This document shows positions 34,095 to 45,800 of a stretch of DNA of 64,000 nucleotides, piece after piece. The translations under genes and the position numbers were made by a program. Each line of letters opens with the position of its first letter. Within the stretch, counting starts at the first letter, position 1. The DNA comes from DAOUJI01 sp965197415 (GTDB lineage Bacteria > Chloroflexota > Dehalococcoidia > Lucifugimonadales > JAGWBF01), in contig OZ240207.1 of the NCBI GenBank assembly GCA_965197415.1, forward strand, positions 1,054,001-1,118,000. The letters are read 5' to 3'. A model generated the notes under the pieces. That model ran no database searches, was not told the DNA's origin, and saw only the letters and a list, made by a program, of their open reading frames with translations.

Positions 34095-35312
34095 GTGAGC
34101 ACACCCGCCAGCGGGCTTCCAGCCTTCCTGCGCAGCTTCGACCTGCCGGAGCCGGGCGAGCTGCGCCGCGTGGCCAGGGTCTATGTCTGGGGACGCTGGT
34201 TCGTCCTGTCTATTGCCACGTTCGCCTGGCTATACCCACTCAACGTCGACGAGGTGGTATACGCGCCGAACGTAGCCCTTGCAATACTGCTGCTCGCCAC
34301 CAACGGATACCTGCACTTCCGGCTGGCCACGGAGAGGTCCGTGTCCTGGCGGTGGATGCTCGCGCTGAGCGCCCTGGACCTGGCGATGCTCAGCGGCGGC
34401 GTTGCGGCGCACCGGGGGTTCGAGTCCCCCTTCTTCGTGGGGTACTACCCGTCCCTGGCCATGTTCGCGGTGGTCTTCGGATCGGTCAGGCTCACCCTCG
34501 TCTGGGTCACGATGGCGGCGGCCGTCTACGCGGCCCTCTGCCTCGCGGTGGAGCCCGGGCTGGACTTCTCGGCGAATGATGAGGAGATACTGCTCATACG
34601 GGTTGCCGGGATGTACACGGTGGTGGTCGTCGTCAACCTGGTCTCCAGGGTGGAGCGGATAAGGAGGATGGAGGCGGTGGAGAGGGAGCGGGTGCTCCAG
34701 CGGGAGCGGATCGAGCTCTCCCACGCCATCCACAACACGATGGCCCAGTCCGCCTACATGATAGGGATGGGCATCGAGAGGGCGAAGGAGCTTGCCGACC
34801 GGTCCAACGAGGAGCTGGTGTCCACGCTCGAAGAGACCTCGGCCCTGTCCAGGTCGGCGATGTGGGAGATGCGGCACCCGATGGAGATCGGGGAGATCTT
34901 CTATGGCATGGAGCTAGGCGGGGTGCTGGAGTCGCTGGCGGCGACCTTCTCGACCATCTCCTCCATACCCGCCGAGATGGTGCAGTCGGGCGTCGAGCCG
35001 CCCCTGCCCATCGCAACGCGGGGAGCGCTGTTCTCCATCGCCTTTAACGCCCTGACCAACGCGCTTCGCCACTCCAATGCGAGTCGTGTCCGCGTCGGCC
35101 TCGACTTCGAGCGGGACGGCCTGCGGATGTCGATTGCCGACGATGGGACCGGCCTCCCCGACGACTACGCAACGCGCGGCCAGGGCTTCAGGAACATGAG
35201 GGAGGACGCCGAGCGGCTGGGCGGCAGGCTCGTCGTGGAGACGAACGGCCCCGAGTGGAGAACCGCTGTGACCTGCGAGCTTCCCTACAGGCATATGAGA
35301 GGAGGGAGTTGA
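34095..35312 (+). CDS. Membrane sensor histidine kinase, NarX/DesK-like (HisKA_3 type)
   Basis: A 405-aa protein with a GTG start. Five or six hydrophobic segments occupy about residues 33-185 (for example NVALAILLLATNGYLHFRL and MYTVVVVVNLV). A coiled linker (RMEAVERERVLQRERIE) leads to the dimerisation box LSHAIHNTMAQS; His213 aligns with the HDxxAQ histidine of this class, His210 is close by. The HATPase has NALTNALRHS, DDGTGLP and RGQGFRNMREDAERLGG. The response regulator starts 1 bp after the stop, so the two form a pair. With no extracellular domain the signal is probably in the membrane or reaches it through the helices. Confidence 0.92.
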   Translation: MSTPASGLPAFLRSFDLPEPGELRRVARVYVWGRWFVLSIATFAWLYPLNVDEVVYAPNVALAILLLATNGYLHFRLATERSVSWRWMLALSALDLAMLSGGVAAHRGFESPFFVGYYPSLAMFAVVFGSVRLTLVWVTMAAAVYAALCLAVEPGLDFSANDEEILLIRVAGMYTVVVVVNLVSRVERIRRMEAVERERVLQRERIELSHAIHNTMAQSAYMIGMGIERAKELADRSNEELVSTLEETSALSRSAMWEMRHPMEIGEIFYGMELGGVLESLAATFSTISSIPAEMVQSGVEPPLPIATRGALFSIAFNALTNALRHSNASRVRVGLDFERDGLRMSIADDGTGLPDDYATRGQGFRNMREDAERLGGRLVVETNGPEWRTAVTCELPYRHMRGGS

Positions 35313-35313
35313 A

Positions 35314-35979
35314 ATGGCTTCGACACCGGTCAGAGTCTTGCTGGTGGACGACCACCCGGTGATGCGCGACGGTCTCCAGCAGCTGCTGGAGCGGACCGGC
35401 GAGTTCGAGGTGGTGGGACACGCCGGAGACGGCGAGGAGGCGGAGCGAGTGGCGAAGGAGGTTCTCCCGGACCTCATCATCATGGACGTGCTGATGCCGG
35501 GCAGGGACGGGATAGATGCGTGCCGGGAGATCATAGACGCCCTGGCGGACGTCAGGGTGCTCATGCTGACCGCCTCCACAGAGAAGGACGCCGTCATAGA
35601 GGCGGTGGCCGCCGGCGCCGACGGCTACCTTCAGAAGTTCACCGGGACGGAGCAGCTGTTGGCCATGGTCAGGGACGTAGCCGGAGGCGAGTACCGGATG
35701 CCCCGGGACGTGATGAGACGGGTGTTCAGGCGGCTGCGCCACCTGCCGGAGGATATCGATTCGCCCCGGCGGAAGGCGTTGACATCGAGGGAGAAGGAGA
35801 TACTCGCACAGTTCGCGCAGGGGATGTCGTACGCCGCCATCGCCGAGACCAGGGGCAACCGCTCATCGACGGTCCGCAACACCATCTACCACATACAGGA
35901 CAAGCTGGGATTCGGCAGCAAGCAGGAGATCGTCGTCTGGGCCGTGCGAAACGGATTGGTGGACCGAGATCTCGACTGA
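35314..35979 (+). CDS. NarL/LuxR-family response regulator
   Basis: A 221-aa protein. The receiver begins VLLVDDHPVMRDGL; Asp58 in IIMDVLMPG is the phospho-acceptor, and GYLQKFTG holds the conserved Lys. The DNA-binding half has LTSREKEILAQFAQGMSYAA, then SSTVRNTIYHIQDKLGFGSK, a GerE/LuxR HTH. A GGAGG site precedes the ATG. It is co-translated with the kinase. The next gene downstream on the same strand is the 21-kb surface-protein gene, and two inverted palindromes lie between them, so that gene is a likely target. Confidence 0.93.
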   Translation: MASTPVRVLLVDDHPVMRDGLQQLLERTGEFEVVGHAGDGEEAERVAKEVLPDLIIMDVLMPGRDGIDACREIIDALADVRVLMLTASTEKDAVIEAVAAGADGYLQKFTGTEQLLAMVRDVAGGEYRMPRDVMRRVFRRLRHLPEDIDSPRRKALTSREKEILAQFAQGMSYAAIAETRGNRSSTVRNTIYHIQDKLGFGSKQEIVVWAVRNGLVDRDLD

Positions 35980-36150
35980 ATTTCTCCCGCACCAACTCCC
36001 CATGACTCGATAGCGCCTCCACCGCCCGCCCAACGTCCCCCGGCAAGGCGGTCCCGCAGCATTCGCGCCGCAAGCCCTCCTGCCTTGCCCCGCCGTCGGC
36101 CCGCCGGGAACCGAGGAAGCAGACCGACAGGCAACGGAGCGATCAGCGAC

Positions 36151-36179
36151 GAGGCCCCTGCTGTAACGGCGGGGGCCTC
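36151..36179 (+). terminator. GC hairpin after the response regulator (possible terminator)
   Basis: GAGGCCCC at 36151-36158 pairs with GGGGCCTC at 36172-36179 around a 13-nt loop. No T run follows (CGGCTTGTTCC), so it is either a weak terminator or another RNA structure. Confidence 0.35.
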
Positions 36180-36338
36180 CGGCTTGTTCCAGACCGCCGC
36201 AGCGATTCCTACACTCACACCCACGCCCCGCCCGCTCCCCGCCATTCCCCCGACTCCGATGGGAGTCCCTTTGAGCGTCCGCTTCGCTTCCTGAACATGC
36301 TGGGCTGAGACCTGACGCGGCATGGGCATAGGCCGTTT

Positions 36339-36378
36339 GTAGGCATTTGCCTACACAATCCCTATAGGCAAATGCCTA
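36339..36378. promoter_or_regulatory. Two inverted palindromes, candidate operators
   Basis: GTAGGCATTTGCCTAC (36339-36354) and TAGGCAAATGCCTA (36365-36378) are each palindromes with TAGGCA/TGCCTA arms, and each is the reverse complement of the other over 14 bp. Their centres are 25 bp apart. NarL-type regulators bind inverted heptamer-like sites, so they suit the regulator encoded just upstream. Confidence 0.55.
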
Positions 36379-36637
36379 GCAGCAAACTCTATACATCCGG
36401 CCTGGAGGCTCTCTACGATTTATGTTGACGAGGGCTGCTTTTCGAGCGGTCAGTCTTGTCATGGGCAACGAACAGTCCAGGCAAACACACGACGTTGGGC
36501 GATGGGAGCGATGACCAGTACCGGCAGACGAGGAACCCCAATCCTCGACGGAGGAGAGACGGCCGTCGCGGCGACCCGTGTTGCCGTGAGGCCCGCTACC
36601 CGGTCCGACTTCCGTCGCAAACTAGCACAGACGTTCA

Positions 36638-36654
36638 CCCCCCCCCCCCCCCCC
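36638..36654 (+). repeat. Homopolymeric tract of 17 C
   Basis: An uninterrupted run of 17 C lies 245 bp before the ATG of the giant surface-protein gene and just upstream of a T5 run. Tracts this long are unstable by slipped-strand mispairing in many bacteria. Confidence 0.9.
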
Positions 36655-36899
36655 GATTTTTGTCTCCAGGCTGTAATGGGGCCGCTCCCGCCCTCGCCTG
36701 CATCACCGTTCGACAACGCGCCCAGCGCCCTCGGAGTGCGTGGGGAACGGCGCAGGAGGCTGCTCCACAGGCCGAACGCTGGTGCGCTCTGTGACTCTCG
36801 AGGCGGCGATGGCTTACCCAACGGTCCCCATAGACCGAGCCTCGGCGACCGCAGCGTGTGGCGGGCAGGTCATCACTCGCGCTCGACGGAGGAAGCGTG

Positions 36900-39800
36900 A
36901 TGGCTCTTACCAATAGACAACGATTCCCTGTCCTGCTCATCCTCATTATTGCCGCGCTCGCCCTCTTCCTCGCAGGCGCTCCGGCCCGGGCTCAGGAGGG
37001 CTCGGCGCCCGACGCGCCCACGGGCCTGACCGTCGCCAGTGTCAGCCACGACTCCGTTGAGCTGGACTGGGACGACTCCGGCGACTCCTCCATCACCCAC
37101 TACCAGGTATTCAGGCGGGACCGCGCCGTCCATGACGCCGGCGAGTTCGTCATCATCGAGGGGGACACGGGATCGACGGCCACGGAGTATACCGATGCGA
37201 CCGTGGAGGCCGACGAGGAGTACGTCTACCGGGTCAAGGCGGTGAACGCGTACGGGGCCAGCCCGTGGTCCGACCACGTCAGAGCCGACACGCCGACAGG
37301 TCCGGGACAGGAAACGGTCTACACCTATGAGGACGGCGACCGGACTATCCGGGTCATCCTACAGGGAGTCCTCGTCCTCCAGGAGACCGGCGCCGACACT
37401 CCTTCGGACGGTGTAGTGCGCAGGGCGGCCGGAGGCAACATCGTCCGACAACAATCGGGAGACGGCGGCGCCGACCTACCGGTGTTTCGCTCTTCGGGAG
37501 GCGCGTTGATGACCCTGCCCGGCGGCGTGCTGCTCGCGCTGGACCCGGAGTGGGACGAGGCCATGGTCAATGGCTTCTTCGCGCGGAACAACATCTGGAA
37601 AGGACGAGTATCAGAGCTGGACTACATACCGAACGGGTTCTTCGTGCGGACCGAACCGGGTTTTCCGTCATTGGAGCTGGCCAATGCGTTGGCGGGGCAG
37701 AAGGGCGTCCTGGTTTCCAGCCCGAACTGGTGGCGCGAGGTTGGGACGAGACAGGAACCGGGAGAGACGGACAGCGACGGCGGCGAGGCCGCTCAGGAGG
37801 CCGGGGGCATCAACCCCCGCAATTCCGGCTTTGATGAAGCGTATAATCTTACGCTTGATAATCCAACCGGCTACTTCGGCTCTATCTCTCCCGCCAACGA
37901 CATTGACTACTTCAAGCTGGACCTGTCGGGCGAAACCGGGACCACCGACGTGCGCATTAATATTCATACGGAAATCTTCACCTTTGTGGAACTGTATGAC
38001 AGCGACAGAGAGTCCCTCATGGAAACCTACAAACTGACACGCGATCCTTCGCTGCTGGCGAGCCTCCCATCAGGCGTTTACTACGTGACAGTTCGTGGCC
38101 CAGGTTCCCTTTTCAGTGGTATCACCGTCACCGGCGACTACAGGCTGTGGGCCTTCACCGTCACGGCGACGAATGTGTCCCTGGGCTCCTCGGTGGCCGC
38201 GAGCATCGGCTCCTCCTACTCTAGTAACTACTTCAAGCTGGACCTGTCGGGCCAAACCGAGGACACCGACGTATCGGTATTCACGGTCAGCGATGACTTT
38301 GCGCCTCAGATAGAAGGACCGTCAGGGTCCCTGCAAGGATTGCAAAACGTAGACGCTTTGGGTGATAGAAAGTGGGTTGTCTATTGGAGCGGTGACAACC
38401 TTTCTCCAGGAGTACACCTTTTTCGCGTTCACGGCGACGGCGATACCGGAGACTATACCCTGCGCGTCGCGGCCGTGCCGGATCACGGCAGCACGACGGC
38501 CACAGCCGCAGACCTGAATCTCGATGCCCCAACGTCCGGCAAGCTCACCTCGGCAACCGACGCGGACTATTTCAAGCTCGTGCTCCCAGAGGCCAAGAAC
38601 CTTGCCATCATGGCTTTTTCTAATGTCAATCCGGTCATGTTTGACTCGGGCGCCACAGAGATACCAGTAAATATAGAGATAGCCGATGGTGGATACAATG
38701 CGATTGTTGACGACTTCGCATCCGGCACGCACTACGTCAAGATAGCTAGTACTGCCCATATTGATACTACTCATACTGATGATGGCACCCTTGTCAGCAA
38801 TACGAGCCAACTCCGTCCCAATACGGTCCAAATGCAGACTTCTAACTACGCTCAGGCCTTCACAACCGGAGCCAACGCTGCCGGCTACGCCCTCAGCAGC
38901 GTCAAAGTCGTCTCCACGGATGCTGCGGGCGATGGTTTTACTGTCGCCGTGTACACCGTCGACGGCGATGGCCATCCCGATACACCCCACGCCTTGCTCA
39001 CCACTCCGGACAGCTTCGCCGCGGGGACCCTTGTCTTCACCGCCCTCGCCAACGCCACTCTTGAGCCGAATACAACCTACGCCCTGGTCTTTGACGTGTC
39101 GTCTTCACCCGCAGATGTGGGTATCACCTTATCGAACGACGAGGACTCGGACGCCGCAGCCGGGTGGAGCATTGCCAATACCTACTACCTCACAGGTCCG
39201 ACAGGCTGGGAACCAGCCAGCTCAACCGCGTCGATTCGCATCGCCATCGAGGGCGCCGCCGCCCCGGTTTCCTACGCGCTCTATGCCTACGAGGACACCG
39301 GCTACGGGACATGGTTCGACGGCTGCGCAGACGATACGGAGGACCTGGGCATCTCAACTATCAACGACCCTCTCTATGCCTGCCAGTGGCACCTGAAGGA
39401 CATCAACGTCGAGTCGGTCTGGGCTGGCAGCATCACGGGCGCGGGTGTGAACGTCGCCGTGGTGGACGACACGATCGACTATAGCCATGCCGACCTCAGC
39501 GACAACATCAACAGCGCGCTCAATCACGATTACGGAGCCCGCAGCAACGCCTACCGTCCCGCCGAGCACCACGGCACGAACGTCGCGGGCGTGATTGCGG
39601 CCCGGGACAACACTATCGGCGTGCGGGGCGTGGTCCCCAGGGCGACCATCTACGGGCATAACCTATTGGCTGATGGGCAAATTTACGCCACTGATATGAA
39701 CGAGGTGGACGCCATGTCCCGCAACCGGATGACAACAGCCGTGTCCAACAACAGTTGGGGGCCTGCCGACGGTTTTGGTTTTGACAAGGCTCCCGCACTG

Positions 39801-42800
39801 TGGGGAATGGCGATTGACAGCGGCGTCAAGGAAGGCTACGCCGGCAAAGGGGTCTTCTATGCCTGGGCCGGCGGCAATGGACATCAGTCTCAAGACAACT
39901 CCAACTTCGACGAGTACGCCAACTATTACGGCGTCACGGCCGTGTGCGCGGTGGGTGACGACGGGGCCAGAGCCGCCTACTCGGAGCGGGGCGCCAACCT
40001 GTGGGTCTGCGCCCCGTCGGACGGTGGCTACCGGAGCATCGTCACCACGGAGAATTCCGACCGCTACACAAACACCTTCGGTGGCACCTCCTCTGCGACC
40101 CCCAAGGTCGCCGGCGTGGCCGCGCTGCTGCGTCATGCCAACCCGGACCTGACGTGGCGGGACCTGAAGCTGATCCTGGCCGGCTCGGCGCGCAAGAACG
40201 ACCCCACAAACACCGGCTGGCGGAATGGCGCCCGCAAGTACGGCTCGACCGACAGCGCGGACCGCTATCACTTCAACCACGGATACGGGTTCGGGGTGGT
40301 TGACGCCGCCGCCGCAGTGGCCCTGGCGCAGGACTGGAGCACTCTCCCTGAGTTCAAGAATGCATCATCGGCATCGGGCACGCTCAACAGCACCATCCCC
40401 GAGTACCCAGCCAGTGGTATCACCTCCTCGCTCTCTCTGGACACCGAGATGGATTTCACAGAGTTCGTCGAGGTAACCGTCACAATCGACCACCCATTCT
40501 GGCGCGACCTGCGGATAGAGTTGGTGTCGCCGACAGGGACCGTTTCCACATTGGCCCTTCCACTGCACTCTACAGGCACTATACCGGGCTCCGACAGCAC
40601 TTTCTCGCCGGGCACGTTCCGCTTCGGCTCGGCAAAGCATCTGGGTGAGGACCCCAACGGTACGTGGACGCTACGGGTCGCCGATGAGCTGGCTTCTGAC
40701 CAAGGCACGCTCACAAGCTGGAGCATCAAGGTCTATGGTCACCGGGGCATTCCCGACCTGGTGGTTGAATCGCCTTCGGTCAGCGACAGCAGCCTGCTGA
40801 CGGGCGCGTCCTTCACCCTCAGGGCCACGGTGCGCAACCAAGGCGGCAGCGAGGCGGCCAGCAGCACCCTGACCTACTACCGCTCCACCGACGACACCAT
40901 CGACACGAACGACAGCTCCGTAGGCACGGACCCGGTGAGCGGGCTGGCGGTGGCGGGAACCAGTGCTGAGTCCATCGACCTGACCGCGCCATCCACGACG
41001 GGGACGTACTACTACGGGGCCTGCGTGGACGCGGTGACGAATGAGTCCGACACGACGAACAACTGCTCGGCGGCGGTGGCGGTAACTGTGGTCGGCCCCC
41101 CCGACCTGGTGGTGGTCACGCCGACGGTCACCGACAGCAGCCCGCTGACGGGCGCGTCCTTCACCCTCAGGGCCACGGTGCGCAACCAAGGCGGCAGCGA
41201 GGCGGCCAGCAGCACCCTGACCTACTACCGCTCCACCGACGACACCATCGACACGAACGACAGCTCCGTAGGCACGGACCCGGTGAGCGGGCTGGCGGTG
41301 GCGGGAACCAGTGCTGAGTCCATCGACCTGACCGCGCCATCCACGACGGGGACGTACTACTACGGGGCCTGCGTGGACGCGGTGACGAATGAGTCCGACA
41401 CGACGAACAACTGCTCGGCGGCGGTGGCGGTAACTGTGGTCGGCCCCCCCGACCTGGTGGTGGTCACGCCGACGGTCACCGACAGCAGCCCGCTGACGGG
41501 CGCGTCCTTCACCCTCAGGGCCACGGTGCGCAATCAGGGCGGCAGCGAGGCGGCCGCCAGCACCCTGCGCTACTACCGCTCCACCAACGCCACCATCGAC
41601 ACGAACGACAGCTCAGTCGGCACGGACCCAGTGAGCGGGCTGGCGGCGGCGGGAACCAGTGCCGAGTCCATCAACCTGACCGCGCCGTCTACAGCGGGGA
41701 CGTACTACTACGGGGCCTGCGTGAGCACGGTGACGAACGAGTCCGCCACTGGGAACAACTGCTCGACGGCGGTGAGGGTGACCGTGGTCAGGCGACCCGA
41801 CCTAGTGGTGGGCACGCCGACGGTCAGCGACAGCAGCCTACTGACGGGCGCGTCCTTCACCCTCAGGGCCACGGTGCGCAACCAGGGCGGCAGCGAGGCG
41901 GCCGCCAGCACCCTGCGCTACTACCGCTCCACCAACGCCACCATCGACACGAACGACAGCTCAGTAGGCACGGACACGGTGTCCAGTCTGAGCGCGGGGG
42001 CGAGCAGCGCCCAGTCGACCAGCGTGATCGCTCCGGCTACGGCGGGGACGTACTACTACGGGGCCTGCGTGAGCACGGTGACGAACGAGTCCGCCACTGG
42101 GAACAACTGCTCGGCGGCGGTGAGGGTGACCGTGGTCGGCCCCCCCGACCTGGTGGTGGTCACGCCGACGGTCAGCGACAGCAGCCCGTTGACGGGCGCG
42201 TCCTTCACCCTCAGGGCCACGGTGCGCAACCACGGCGGCGCGGCGGCGGGCAGTACCATCCTGACCTACTACCGCTCCAGCGACGCCACCATCGCCACGA
42301 ACGACACCTCAGTAGGCACGGACACGGTGTCCAGTCTGAGCGCGGGGAATACCAGCGCCCAGTCGACCAGCGTGACCGCTCCGGCTACGGCGGGGACCTA
42401 CTACTACGGGGCATGCGTGCGCGCGGTGGCGGATGAGTCCGACACGACGAACAACTGCTCGACGGCGGTGGCGGCGACCGTGGTCGCGCCCCCCGACCTG
42501 GTGGTGGTCACGCCGACGGTCAGCGACAGCAGCCTGCTGACGGGCGCGTCCTTCACCCTCAGGGCCACGGTGAGCAACCAGGGCGGCAGCGAGGCGGCCG
42601 CCAGCACCCTGCGCTACTACCGCTCCAGCAACGCCACCATCGACACGAACGACAGCTCAGTAGGCACGGACACGGTGTCCAGTCTGAGCGCGGGGAATAC
42701 CAGCGTCCAGTCGACCAGCGTGACCGCGCCGTCTACGGCGGGCACGTACTACTACGGCGCCTGCGTGTTCCCGGTGGCGGATGAGTCCGCCACCGGGAAC

Positions 42801-45800
42801 AACTGCTCGGCGGCGGTGAGGGTGACCGTGGTCGGCCCCCCCGACCTGGTGGTGGTCACGCCCAGTGTCAGCGACAGCAGCCCGCTGACGGGCGCGTCCT
42901 TCGACCTCAGCGCCACGGTGCGCAACCAGGGCGGCAGCGCGGCGAGCAGCACCACCCTGCGCTACTACCGCTCCACCGACTCGACCATATCATCCAGCGA
43001 CACGCCCGCGGGCACGGACTCGGTGAGCGGGCTGGGCGCGGGGAATACCAGCGCCGAGTCGATCAGGCTGACGGCGCCGGCTACGGCGGGGACGTACTAC
43101 TACGGGGCCTGCGTGAGCACGGTGACGAATGAGTCCGCCACTGGGAACAACTGCTCGGCGGCGGTGAGGGTGACCGTGACCTCGCCCGACCTGGTGGTGG
43201 ACCCGCCCACGGTGAGCGACAGCAGCCTGCTGACGGGCGCGTCCTTCACCCTCAGCGCCACGGTGCGCAACCAGGGCAACGGAGCGGCGGGCAGCAGCAC
43301 CCTGCGCTACTACGGCTCCAGCGACGCCACCATCACCACGAGCGACACCTATCTCGGCATGGACCCGGTAATCGGGCTGGGCGCGGGGGCGGACAGCCCC
43401 GAGTCGATCAGCGTGATCGCGCCGTCTACGGCGGGCACGTACTACTACGGGGCCTGCGTGAACACGGTGACGAACGAGTCCGCCGCTGGGAACAACTGCT
43501 CGACGGCGGTGAGGGTGACCGTGGTCGGCCCCCCCGACCTGGTGGTGGTCACGCCGACGGTCAGCGACAGCAGCCCGTTGACGGGCGCGTCCTTCACCCT
43601 CAGGGCCACGGTGCGCAACCAGGGCGGCGCGGCGGCGGGCAGCACCACCCTGCGCTACTACCGCTCCACCGACTCGACCATATCATCCAGCGACACGCCC
43701 GCGGGCACGGACTCGGTGTCCAGTCTGGGCGCGGGGGCGAGCAGCGCCCAGTCGATCAGGCTGACCGCGCCGGCTACGACGGGGACGTACTACTACGGGG
43801 CCTGCGTGGGCACGGTGTCCGGCGAATCGGCTACGACGAACAACTGCTCGGCGGCGGTGACGGTGACCGTGACGGCGCCGGACCTGGTGGTAGAAGCGCC
43901 GACGGTCAGCGACAGCAGCCCGTTGACGGGCGCGTCCTTCACCCTCAGGGCCACGGTGCGCAACCAGGGCGGCGCGGCGGCGGGCAGCACCACCCTGCGC
44001 TACTACCGCTCCACCGACTCGACCATATCATCCAGCGACACGCCCGCGGGCACGGACTCGGTGTCCAGTCTGGGCGCGGGGAATACCAGCGCCGAGTCGA
44101 TCAGCCTGGCGGCGCCGGCTACGGCGGGGACCTACTACTACGGGGCCTGCGTGGGCACGGTGACGAATGAGTCCGATACGGCGAACAACTGCTCGGCGGC
44201 GGTGAGGGTGACCGTGGTCGCGCCCCCCGACCTGGTGGTGGGCACGCCCACGGTCAGCAACAGCAATCCGGCAGCGGGGATGGCCCTCACCCTCAACGCC
44301 ATGGTGCGCAACCAGGGCGGCAGCACGGCGGGCAGCACCACCCTGACCTACTACCGCTCAACCAACCCCACGATCGCCACGAACGACACCTCCGTCGGCA
44401 CGGACCCGGTGAGCGGGCTGGGCGCGGGGAGCACCAGCGCCCAGTCGACCAGCGTGACCGCGCCGGCTACGGCGGGGACCTACTACTACGGGGCCTGCGT
44501 GGGCAGGGTGACGAACGAGTCCGATACGACGAACAACTGCTCCGTGGCGGTGGCGGTGACCGTGGGGGCGGCGCCCGCGCCGGACCTGGTGGTAGAAGCG
44601 CCTTCGGTCAGCGACAGCAGTCCGCTGACTGGCGCGTCCTTCACCCTCAGGGCCACGGTGCGCAACCTGGGCAGCGGGGCGGCGGGCAGCAGCACCCTGC
44701 GCTACTACCGCTCCAGCGACGCCACCATCTCCACGAGCGACACGCTCGAACCAAGCACGGCTGCGGTGGGCGTGTTGCGCCCGGGGGCGACCGTCACCCA
44801 GGCGATTCCTCTGACCGCGCCGTTTACGACAGGGACCTATTACTACTACGCCTGCGTGGACATGGTGACGGACGAGTCCAACACTGGGAACAACTGCTCG
44901 GCGCCGGTGGCGGTGACCGTGGGTGTAGCGCCGGTCTTCAGCGAGGGAGCCGGCACAGAGCGCAGTGTGGCGGAGAACACTGTCTCGGGCATGAACGTGG
45001 GGCCTGCGGTAACGGCCACCGACGCCGACAACGACACCCTGACCTACAGCCTGGAGGGGACGGACGCGGACTCCTTCTCCATCATGTCGACCAGGGGGCA
45101 GATCCAGACCAGCGCCGAACTGAACCACGAGGCCAGGCCGAGCTACTCGGTGACGGTGAGGGCCGACGACGGCAAGGGGGGCAGGGCCACCATCGGGGTG
45201 ACCATCAGGGTCACTGACGTCAACGAGCCGCCGACAGTCGACGGCGAAGACCACCTGACTATCTTCGAGAATGACGACCTCATCGCGTCATATTCGGCCA
45301 GCGACCCGGAGGGAGTCGCGTCCACCTTCACATGGAGCGTCGCCGGTACCGACCGCGGCGACTTCAACATCGACAGGAATACGGGGGAACTGACCTTCCG
45401 CAACACCCCCAACTACGAGAGTCCCGCCGATTCCAACCGGGACAACGTGTACGTTTTCACGGTGCGGGCTACCGATGAAGGCGGCCTCAGCGGTTCGCTG
45501 GAGGTGACGGCTACGGTTGCAAACGTCGACGAGCCACCCACCATAACCGGCAGCGCAACCCCGCCGGACTTCCCGGAAAACGGCGTCCGGTCGGTGGCTA
45601 CCTACCAGGCCACCGACCCGGAGGAACGGACAATTGCCTGGGGCCTTTCGGGGACCGACAGCGACGACTTCAACATCAACGAGGGGGTGTTGACCTTCGC
45701 AAACATTCCCGACTTCGAAAAGCCGACGGATTCGGGCGGGAACAACGTGTACAACGTGGTGGTGCAAGCCAGCGACGACAGTATCCCGCCCAACACCGCC

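Larger units (their letters stand above)
35980..36899. other. Long 920-bp leader/intergenic region before the giant gene
   Basis: The region holds a GC hairpin (36151-36179), two inverted palindromes (36339-36378), a TATACA hexamer near 36390 and a run of 17 C (36638-36654). Open frames such as 36502-36900 cross the C run and look like chance frames with low-complexity Pro, although one ends with TGATG at the giant gene start. No recognisable gene is present. Confidence 0.55.

Noticed and set aside
34230..34877. 215-aa minus-strand frame opposite the histidine kinase
   Set aside because: Fully covered by a well-supported kinase gene in the other direction; His/Pro/Gly-rich shadow translation.
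36502..36900. 132-aa frame ending at the giant gene start with TGATG
   Set aside because: It crosses the 17-C tract as poly-Pro, has no ribosome site and no recognisable sequence. The TGATG contact is probably chance, although translational coupling cannot be fully excluded.
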